Source of the DNA: Deltaproteobacteria bacterium
GTDB taxonomy: Bacteria; Myxococcota_A; UBA9160; SMWR01
Assembly: GCA_029261905.1 (NCBI GenBank)
Contig: JAJDAM010000014.1
Span: forward strand, 1 to 5,080
DNA length: 5,080 nt
Reading direction: 5' to 3'
The translations under genes and the position numbers were made by a program. The notes under the pieces are model-generated. The model did no database searches. It saw only the letters and a list, made by a program, of their open reading frames with translations, and was not told where the DNA came from. Each line of letters opens with the position of its first letter. Positions within the stretch are counted from its first letter, which is position 1. Of this stretch, positions 1 to 5,080 are shown piece by piece.

Positions 1-972
1 GGCGAGGCCGAAGGCCAGCAGCACCGCCCAGCCGAATGCCACGAGCAGCAGGTTCGCGCCATTTCGCATCCCGTGTGCGATCGAGAGGTCGAGACCCAGC
101 GTCGCGATTGCGCTCTTTCCGAATTGCACGGACATCAGGTAGGGAAGCGCGACCAGGCTCGCGGCAGCGACGATGGCGACGGTCGATATCGCGGCGCGCC
201 TCGCGTTCCAGAGGTGCGCGCACAACGCCGACCAGACCAACGCAACGCCCGTGAGAGGTGCCCACGAGAGCGGATAGAAGATCGCGGCCGCGAGTACTGC
301 GCCGAACAACCCCAGCATCGAGCCGGTCCCGGGCTTGTCGAGTCGGTCTGCCAGACGAATCAGCGCGAGAAGACCCAACGCGTAGAACAGGAAACCCAGC
401 GCGTTGCTGTTGGTGCTCGCATACTTCTGGATCGGGATCAGTCGCGATTCCAGTTCGAGCGACGGGAACGACCCGAGCACCGCCGCGACCGGAAGCGCAG
501 CGAGGCCGTAGAGCGCCAGCGCGGAACCGAAGATCGCGGTCGCACGATCTCGAAAGAGCGAAATGCAAATCGCATGGACGGTCACCAGCGTACCGGCGAG
601 CGCCGCGAGATTGACCCCTACGAAAACACTCGCGGGTGATACGCCTGTCGCATCGGCGAAACCTGCGACGATCGCGTGGTGGGCCCACGGGTAGAGCAGG
701 GGCGTTTCGGCGAACAGCGGGTCGAAAGGAGGAACCCCACTGGCAAGAATCCGGTAGGCGATGCCCGAGTGCAGAAAACCGTGAAAGGAGATCAGTCGGT
801 GGTCGGGCAGCAGCGCCAGCAACGCGACCGGAAGGCACCCAATGCAGACGAGAAGCCAGCCGGGCCAATCCAATCGGATCCAACCGAGAACCAGCGCGGA
901 AGCCAAGCCGGCCGATACGATTGCTGCGCTGCCTACGGTCCAGAATTCCACGCCAGCGGCCACTATACCCAC
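1..972 (-). CDS. Polytopic membrane protein, GT-C glycosyltransferase-like (C-terminus off the left edge)
   Basis: The reading frame stays open from a GTG at 972 to the window edge, giving 324 visible residues and no stop, so the gene is cut at its 3' end. The protein is strongly hydrophobic, with likely membrane segments near residues 13-32, 38-55, 116-138, 145-166, 190-207, 219-237, 240-253, 262-281 and 305-323. After the second segment comes an outward-type loop (about 56-100) with Asp57-His58, an HSGIAYRIL motif, GVPPFDP and LLYPWAHH. This 'short hydrophobic helix, G-P-P-x-D-P, Y-P-W-x-H' layout is seen in GT-C enzymes that use polyprenyl-phosphate sugars, so transfer of a sugar onto a lipid, glycan or protein at the membrane is the best guess; the substrate cannot be told. 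The start was chosen because GAGGA (982-986) lies 9 bases upstream and an in-frame stop (985-987) blocks a longer form; GTG at 963 is an alternative. It could instead be a membrane protein of unknown function. Confidence 0.8.
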   Translation of the reverse strand, partial: MGIVAAGVEFWTVGSAAIVSAGLASALVLGWIRLDWPGWLLVCIGCLPVALLALLPDHRLISFHGFLHSGIAYRILASGVPPFDPLFAETPLLYPWAHHAIVAGFADATGVSPASVFVGVNLAALAGTLVTVHAICISLFRDRATAIFGSALALYGLAALPVAAVLGSFPSLELESRLIPIQKYASTNSNALGFLFYALGLLALIRLADRLDKPGTGSMLGLFGAVLAAAIFYPLSWAPLTGVALVWSALCAHLWNARRAAISTVAIVAAASLVALPYLMSVQFGKSAIATLGLDLSIAHGMRNGANLLLVAFGWAVLLAFGLA

Positions 973-981
973 TGGAGCGAA

Positions 982-986
982 TCCTC
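982..986 (-). promoter_or_regulatory. Ribosome binding site of the membrane protein gene
   Basis: On the minus strand GAGGA sits 9 bases before the GTG at 972. The next in-frame GTG (963) would be 18 bases away, so this site favours the 972 start. Confidence 0.5.
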
Positions 987-1036
987 ACCCACCCGCTGTC
1001 AGCGACTCTGGCCAGCGTCTGCGCTGTGGCGCGAGA

Positions 1037-1465
1037 TCAGCTCGAGATGTATCGCTCGAGTTGCTCGATGGTGAACTGCTGCTCCTCGATGACCGCCTTC
1101 ACGATGTCGCCAATGGAGATCACGCCCTCCAATCGCGTTTCATTTCGGACGACGAGGTGGCGCACGCGCCTTTCGGTCATCACCGACATACAGAAATCGA
1201 CCAACGCCTCGTTGGTGACACAAACGACCTCTCGGGTCATGATGTCACTCACGGGTGTGTCTTTCGAGATTCGGCCCTTCAAGACCACCTTTCGGGAATA
1301 GTCGCGCTCCGAGACAATTCCCACGAGGTCCCCATTGTTGACGACGACCAGCGAGCCGATTTCTTCCTGCGCCATCCGTTGCAGCGCTTCGAATACCGTG
1401 GCGTCGGGGTGGACGGTATGCAGCTGGTAGCCCTTGACGTTGAGGACATCTTTGACGGTCTTCAT
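1037..1465 (-). CDS. Two-CBS-domain protein (stand-alone CBS pair)
   Basis: This 142-residue protein is little more than one CBS pair (Bateman module). CBS1 spans about residues 5-63 and ends in GIVSERDYSRKVV (from 49); CBS2 spans about 71-130 and contains GVISIGDIVKAVI (from 114). The C-terminus EEQQFTIEQLERYIS is typical of the small stand-alone CBS proteins common in proteobacteria. The family usually binds adenine nucleotides (AMP, ATP, sometimes NAD or SAM) and acts as an energy or redox sensor on a partner protein; the S/T-x-x-D residues in SERD and SIGD fit ribose binding. No catalytic or DNA-binding domain is attached, so the partner is unknown. The start is taken at ATG 1465 because family members begin with MKTV-like residues. 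A GTG 33 bases upstream (1498) extends the frame but has no ribosome binding site and lies in a palindrome. The frame ends with TGA at 1037. It is probably unrelated to the P450 upstream. Confidence 0.92.
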   Translation of the reverse strand: MKTVKDVLNVKGYQLHTVHPDATVFEALQRMAQEEIGSLVVVNNGDLVGIVSERDYSRKVVLKGRISKDTPVSDIMTREVVCVTNEALVDFCMSVMTERRVRHLVVRNETRLEGVISIGDIVKAVIEEQQFTIEQLERYISS

Positions 1466-1496
1466 GCACTCATCGTACACCCGTCGATTCGTCGCC

Positions 1497-1511
1497 ACAC
1501 AACTTTTGTGT
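1497..1511. repeat. Short inverted repeat upstream of the CBS gene
   Basis: ACACAA-CTT-TTGTGT is a perfect 6-bp inverted repeat with a 3-base centre. It lies about 32 bases before the ATG of the CBS gene, in the 166-base gap after the P450. It could be a small operator or an RNA hairpin, but at this length it could also be chance. Confidence 0.35.
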
Positions 1512-1550
1512 CGTGGTGGCGGCGGCCCCGAGGGGATTCACCCTCTGCTG

Positions 1551-1574
1551 CTCTCGGCTCTCGGCTCTCGGCTC
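1551..1574. repeat. 7-bp tandem repeat (TCGGCTC, three copies plus a partial copy)
   Basis: Three perfect, contiguous copies of TCGGCTC occupy 1554-1574, preceded by CTC (1551-1553), which continues the same period. The repeat lies between the P450 stop at 1632 and the CBS start at 1465 and is not part of any credible gene. A 7-base unit is not a multiple of three, which agrees with a noncoding place. It is probably a slippage-prone microsatellite; no function is evident. Confidence 0.85.
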
Positions 1575-1631
1575 CTGGTACACAGGCCAGGCGCGACTTG
1601 GAGATGCGCGCGGACTGCCGCCGACTTGCGT

Positions 1632-3023
1632 CTATCGAATCGCCTCGAGCGTAATCGGCAAGCCGTCGCGAGGCTTCGAGATGGGAGCCTCCTGTACCGG
1701 CATTCGATATCCAGTGGGAACCGTCCATCGGTAGCGCAGCACCAGGTGATGAATGATGAGCCGCACCTGACTCTCGGCAAAGCGCTTTCCGATACACATA
1801 TGCGGTCCGCCTCCGAATGGAATCCACGAGTGGGTATGGCGCTCGTGTTCGGCGCGTTCTGGGCTGAAGCGGTCCGGATCGAAGGCATTCGGCGATGACC
1901 ACCATTGCTCCATTCGGTGCGTGTGGATCGGCGCTACGACGCACATGGCACCGGCAGGAATGCGATAGCCCTCGAACTCGAACTCGCGTGTAGCGATGCG
2001 GGGGATGACCGGAAGCGGCGGATACAGTCGAATCGTCTCATACATTGCGTGCGTCAGGTCGCGAAGCTCGTCGAGTTGGTCGAAATCCGGATTCGGCGTG
2101 CCGAGCGCAACGCTCGCCTCGCGGATGCGCTGCTGCCAATCGGGGTTCTTCGCGAGTTCGTATACGAGAGAGGTCAGTGTGCTCGTGGTGGTGTCATGGG
2201 CTGCCATCATCACGAACACCATGTGGTCGATGGTTTCCTGGTCCGCGAGCCGATCGCCTTCCGCGGTTCGCGCTCGGCTCAAGCGACTGAACATGTCTTG
2301 CCCGTCCCCGGCGCGTTTCTCGGCGAGCCGTTCGCGCAAGAAGTCGACCATGAATTCGCGCCCCTTCAATCCCCGGTAGAACTCGAGTCCCGGGATTCGC
2401 AGGCGCACGCGCGACATCGATGCGGCCACCATGTCTTCGAACGCCGCGTTCATCTGCAGCATTGAATCATCGGATCCGTTCCGTGCTTCCCCTTCCAGCT
2501 CAGTGCCCACGAAAATGGTGGCTGCGAGGTTGAGGGTCAGCTGTTTGAACGCCGAAAAGGCCAGCAACGGCCCCGGTCGATCGCCCCAATCGGATACACC
2601 GCGTGCGACGGTCGGGTTCATCTTCTCGACGTATTCGCGAAGTACGGGTCGCTTGAATGCCTCGTGGATCAGTCGGCGGTGGTGCTTGTGGTCGGAACCG
2701 TCTTTCAAGAGCAATCCGTTGGGAAAAATCTTCCCCATGATCTGGGTCCAGGGGCGCTGGGCGGAAAAGAGTCCGTCGCGGTCGAGAAGAACCAGTCGGT
2801 TTGCATCCGGGCCGAACAGATTCAGGAACTTGAACGGCCCACCCACCTGTCGAACCACCGGGCCGAACTCCCGGTACTGCGTGTTGAGGCTGTCGCTCAT
2901 GTTCGTGCGTCCGCCCCCCGACGCCATCACCGTCTTGAGCATCCGAGTCAGCGGCATACGCGGAATCTGATCGAACGGGCGCAACGCGCCCGCAGACCCG
3001 GTCGTCATTTGTTCAGCACTCAC
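1632..3023 (-). CDS. Cytochrome P450 monooxygenase
   Basis: This complete, soluble 463-residue P450 is within the usual bacterial range (about 400-470) and has no signal peptide or membrane anchor. Numbered from the GTG at 3023, the landmarks are: the C-helix region HKHHRRLIHEAF (about 112-123), the I-helix oxygen-activation motif AAHDTT (274-279), the K-helix ExxR as ETIR (329-332), FDPDRF (381-386), and the heme loop WIPFGGGPHMCIG (400-412), where Cys410 (codon 1794-1796) is the thiolate ligand. The enzyme would insert one oxygen atom into a lipophilic substrate using electrons from a ferredoxin or other redox partner, none of which is encoded here. The heme loop, with His two residues before Cys, resembles CYP51/CYP110/CYP120-type enzymes rather than the classic camphor P450 group; the exact CYP family and substrate cannot be told. 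It follows a CoA-transferase gene by 71 bases with no clear terminator, suggesting co-transcription. An upstream in-frame ATG at 3056 lies inside the tandem repeat and lacks a good ribosome binding site. Confidence 0.96.
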   Translation of the reverse strand: MSAEQMTTGSAGALRPFDQIPRMPLTRMLKTVMASGGGRTNMSDSLNTQYREFGPVVRQVGGPFKFLNLFGPDANRLVLLDRDGLFSAQRPWTQIMGKIFPNGLLLKDGSDHKHHRRLIHEAFKRPVLREYVEKMNPTVARGVSDWGDRPGPLLAFSAFKQLTLNLAATIFVGTELEGEARNGSDDSMLQMNAAFEDMVAASMSRVRLRIPGLEFYRGLKGREFMVDFLRERLAEKRAGDGQDMFSRLSRARTAEGDRLADQETIDHMVFVMMAAHDTTTSTLTSLVYELAKNPDWQQRIREASVALGTPNPDFDQLDELRDLTHAMYETIRLYPPLPVIPRIATREFEFEGYRIPAGAMCVVAPIHTHRMEQWWSSPNAFDPDRFSPERAEHERHTHSWIPFGGGPHMCIGKRFAESQVRLIIHHLVLRYRWTVPTGYRMPVQEAPISKPRDGLPITLEAIR

Positions 3024-3028
3024 GAGTT

Positions 3029-3034
3029 CTCCCT
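3029..3034 (-). promoter_or_regulatory. Ribosome binding site that fixes the P450 start
   Basis: On the minus strand AGGGAG lies 5 bases before the GTG at 3023. It supports this start over the ATG at 3056 (whose codons would cover the repeat) and the ATG at 3008, which is 20 bases from the site. Confidence 0.75.
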
Positions 3035-3035
3035 T

Positions 3036-3063
3036 CACGCACCGATCGGCATGCACCGATCGG
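3036..3063. repeat. 14-bp tandem direct repeat that can form an 8-bp hairpin before the P450
   Basis: Read on the minus strand, two adjacent 14-base units, CCGATCGGTGCATG (3063-3050) and CCGATCGGTGCGTG (3049-3036), match at 13 of 14 positions. Each begins with the self-complementary octamer CCGATCGG, so the two octamers (3042-3049 and 3056-3063) can also pair with each other around a 6-base loop. The element fills much of the 71-base gap between the CoA-transferase stop and the P450 start and ends just before the P450 ribosome binding site. Two palindromes spaced 14 bases apart could be a protein-binding site, or the transcript could carry a hairpin. In the direction of the genes the T-run (TTTTT, 3064-3068) precedes the hairpin, so it is not a standard intrinsic terminator. 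Confidence 0.8.
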
Positions 3064-3094
3064 AAAAATTCTCAGAAGTTCGCCGACCGATGGA

Positions 3095-5080
3095 CTACTT
3101 GCCCTCAGGACGAACACCGATGATGCCGTCCGCTTCGAGGGCTCGAATTTCGGCCTCGTCGAGTCCGAGGTCGGTCAGAATCTCACGATTGTGTTGGCCG
3201 AGCGTCGGCGCGGCGCTGCGAAGCCAATGATCCACGCTGCCGTATCGGAAAGGCAGCGTGGGGATCGGATGCTTGCCGACGATCGGGTGGTCGAGCGACT
3301 CATAGAAGCGCCGCGCGATGTGCTGTGGGTTTTCACTGGTGGTGCGGGGGTCGCGAACGGCGGCCGCGGGAACGCCTGCATCGATCAGCCGATCGACGGT
3401 TTCGTCCCGATCACGGAGTTCGAACCACGGTCGAAGTTCGGTGTCGATCCGGTCGTGTGCGGCACGTCGTGCCCGCAGTGAATCGAGTGAATCGGACCAG
3501 GCGGGCTGCCCGAGTAGCTCTCGCAACGCCATCCACTGCGTGTCGTGTTCGATCGACAGCGCCAACCATAGCTCTGCACCCGGCTCACTTCCGCGGCACG
3601 CATACAACCCCTGGGGAGCGGCATAGGGAGACCGATTGCCTTCGCGCTGCAGCAAATGACCGTACGCGGTGAACTCGATCAACTGCTCGGCGGCCGCATT
3701 CAACGCGCCCTCGACCATCGCGACTTCGACGTGGACACCGCGTCCCAGACTGCGCCGTTCGGCCAGTGCCACCAGAAACGCGAACGCGCCGTGCATGCCG
3801 GCCAGCGGGTCGCAAGGTCCGCGCTGGATGCGCGGCTGGTCGTCGACGTGGCCCGTCACCCAGGCGAGTCCCGTCATCTGCTCCATCGTCTGAGCGAAAC
3901 CGGTGTTGTCGCGCCAAGGTCCGTCGAGCCCGAACGCGGGCATCCGGACGAAGATCGTCTGCGGATTGGCCGCTCGGATGCGGTCCCAACTCATGCCGAA
4001 GTTGTCGAGCACCCGCGGCGTGAAATTTTCGACGACTGCATCTGCGCCAGCGATCAGCCGTTCCAGGATGCGAACGCCCCGCTCCTCGGTCAGGTCGAGG
4101 GTCAATCCGCGCTTGTTCGTATTGGCAGACAAGAAAAACGCACTGCCTTCCCACCATTCGTCGAGCGAGCCAGCGAGAATCCCCCCGGTCGTGCGCATCC
4201 CATCGATCCGCTGAATCGACTCGATGTGGATCACGTCGGCGCCAAGGCACGCGAGCATGTGAGTGGCGGAAGGGCCGGCCCACCAGGCCGTGAGATCCAA
4301 TACGCGGATCCCGGCGAGCGGAAGCTCGCGTGAAGTCGACCGCCCGGTGGTCGGGCGCTCGCGGGGTTCGATCGTTTCTGCGTCGGCATCGAGCTTGGGG
4401 GCGGGCTGTCGCTGGGCGGGCCGCTGGCCATCGATGCGATACGGACGAATCGGATGCAGGGCAGGGCCGTCGGGCTCGGGTACGAAGGCGCCTCGGGCGA
4501 CCAGTTGTTCGTGGCTTCGAACCGTGTCGCCGTTGTTGACCGGTGCCACCGGGAGTCGGAGCAGCGAAGCGGCCTCTACGATCTGTTCGGTCGTGTGCGT
4601 CCGCGTGTAGCGGTGAACGATTGCGTTCCATTCCGCGAATCGCGCAGCGCGACCACCGACTTTGAACAGCGCCTCGTCGTCGCGCAGGTCTTCGCGCCCG
4701 ATCAGCAGCAGGAAATCTGAGAACTGCTGTGCGGTATTGGTGCAGAACCCGACGAAGCCATCGAGGGTCGGCTCGATCGATGGGGTTTCGGCCGATTGGA
4801 TCGAACCGGTCGGATTCTCGACACCGAGCAACCGAAACGTGAGATCGAGAAAGTTGCTCGAGCCATAGGTCATCACTTCGAGCAGCGAGAAATCGATGCG
4901 TTCTCCGACTCCGGTCTCTCTGGCTCGATCGATCGCCGCCAACGCGGCGACGGCGGCGAAGGTCCCCCCGAGCCAGTCGGTGGGGCGGCCGCCAGCCTGG
5001 AACGGCTCCTCACCGGGGATTCCCCGGCTCCCAATCGAACCGCTTTCGGCTTGGATCGTGAATTCCGTCGCCGGTCGACC
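3095..5080 (-). CDS. Tandem-domain CaiB/BaiF family III CoA-transferase (N-terminus off the right edge)
   Basis: The frame is open from the right edge to TAG at 3095, giving 661 visible residues. It covers the later part of one family III CoA-transferase domain (1 to about 215), a Pro- and charge-rich linker (about 215-253), and a complete second domain (about 254-661). The first part shows TEFTIQAESG, FQAGGRPTDWLGG and DFSLLEVM; the second shows LAGIRVLDLTAWWAGP, ANTNKRGLTLDLT, ADAVVENFTPRVLDNFG, RMPAFGLDGPW, RGPCDPLAG and GNRSPYAAPQGLY. By alignment from memory with formyl-CoA transferase, Asp35 (codon 4976-4978) and Asp424 (codon 3809-3811) occupy the catalytic aspartate position, so both sites look intact. 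The family moves CoA between carboxylic acids via aspartyl-CoA intermediates. Adding a missing N-terminal part of roughly 150-200 residues would give about 800-850 in total, double the usual 380-450. A TTG at 4942 is not the start, because domain sequence continues upstream of it. The substrate is unknown; the neighbouring P450 hints at a lipophilic acid. Confidence 0.95.
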   Translation of the reverse strand, partial: GRPATEFTIQAESGSIGSRGIPGEEPFQAGGRPTDWLGGTFAAVAALAAIDRARETGVGERIDFSLLEVMTYGSSNFLDLTFRLLGVENPTGSIQSAETPSIEPTLDGFVGFCTNTAQQFSDFLLLIGREDLRDDEALFKVGGRAARFAEWNAIVHRYTRTHTTEQIVEAASLLRLPVAPVNNGDTVRSHEQLVARGAFVPEPDGPALHPIRPYRIDGQRPAQRQPAPKLDADAETIEPRERPTTGRSTSRELPLAGIRVLDLTAWWAGPSATHMLACLGADVIHIESIQRIDGMRTTGGILAGSLDEWWEGSAFFLSANTNKRGLTLDLTEERGVRILERLIAGADAVVENFTPRVLDNFGMSWDRIRAANPQTIFVRMPAFGLDGPWRDNTGFAQTMEQMTGLAWVTGHVDDQPRIQRGPCDPLAGMHGAFAFLVALAERRSLGRGVHVEVAMVEGALNAAAEQLIEFTAYGHLLQREGNRSPYAAPQGLYACRGSEPGAELWLALSIEHDTQWMALRELLGQPAWSDSLDSLRARRAAHDRIDTELRPWFELRDRDETVDRLIDAGVPAAAVRDPRTTSENPQHIARRFYESLDHPIVGKHPIPTLPFRYGSVDHWLRSAAPTLGQHNREILTDLGLDEAEIRALEADGIIGVRPEGK

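Noticed and set aside
73..639. 188-codon plus-strand open frame
   Set aside because: It is an antisense shadow of the membrane protein gene. The predicted product is extremely rich in Arg, Glu and Gln with no domain-like pattern, while the opposite strand gives a clear multi-pass membrane protein.
973..1036. Terminator in the gap after the CBS gene
   Set aside because: Only a 5-bp CAGCG/CGCTG stem without a T-run is visible, which is expected by chance in sequence this rich in G and C.
1530..1545. Possible terminator after the P450 (GAGGG/CCCTC stem, 6-base loop)
   Set aside because: The stem is only 5 bp and no T-run follows on the minus strand, so it is not convincing as an intrinsic terminator.
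1551..1574. CRISPR or phage attachment site
   Set aside because: The units are 7 bases and contiguous with no spacers, and no integrase, tRNA or cas gene is in the window.
842..1654. 270-codon plus-strand open frame
   Set aside because: It crosses the antisense of the membrane protein start, the whole CBS gene and the gap with the 7-bp repeat. The CBS protein on the other strand is unmistakable, and this frame shows no recognisable motif.
3042..3068. Intrinsic terminator between the CoA-transferase and the P450
   Set aside because: The hairpin is good, but in the direction of transcription the T-run comes before the stem; on the plus strand the stem is followed by A residues. Neither orientation fits an intrinsic terminator.
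3585..4631. 348-codon minus-strand open frame in another phase
   Set aside because: It is an alternative frame inside the CoA-transferase gene with an Arg/Pro/His-rich composition typical of out-of-frame translation of GC-rich DNA.
4940..4942. TTG as the start codon of the CoA-transferase
   Set aside because: The same frame continues upstream to the window edge and encodes conserved family III sequence, including the expected catalytic Asp at 4976-4978, so the true start is beyond 5080.

Overview
The window is a fully co-directional stretch of four protein genes, all read from the minus strand. It comes from a GC-rich bacterium. The mix of a double-length family III CoA-transferase, a eukaryote-like soluble cytochrome P450 and a polytopic GT-C-like membrane protein resembles uncultured, lipid- or steroid-degrading soil or marine lineages (deltaproteobacterial, Binatota-like or actinobacterial types). 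The sequence alone does not fix the taxon, and that placement is a low-confidence inference. No tRNA, rRNA, CRISPR array, transposase or integrase was seen.

In transcription order (right to left): (1) a tandem-domain CaiB/BaiF family III CoA-transferase runs from beyond the right edge (5080) to its stop at 3095. Its N-terminal start is outside the window. Both halves keep an aspartate where the catalytic aspartate of this family is expected. (2) After a 71-base gap comes a complete cytochrome P450 (3023 to 1632). The gap holds a 14-base tandem repeat that can also fold as an 8-bp hairpin. The P450 GTG start is backed by a strong ribosome binding site. (3) After a 166-base gap carrying a 7-bp tandem repeat and a small palindrome comes a compact two-CBS-domain protein (1465 to 1037). 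(4) After a 64-base gap comes a multi-pass membrane protein resembling GT-C glycosyltransferases (972 to 1), which runs off the left edge.

The CoA-transferase and P450 plausibly form one transcription unit for catabolism of a lipophilic substrate such as a steroid, terpenoid or aliphatic acid: the P450 oxidises it and the transferase loads a carboxylated compound with CoA before beta-oxidation-like steps. This is inferred from family knowledge and adjacency. The CBS protein and the membrane protein show no obvious link to that pathway. I found no convincing evidence of a wholly new system. The items most worth a second look are the tandem CoA-transferase with both active sites apparently intact and the repeat/hairpin in front of the P450.
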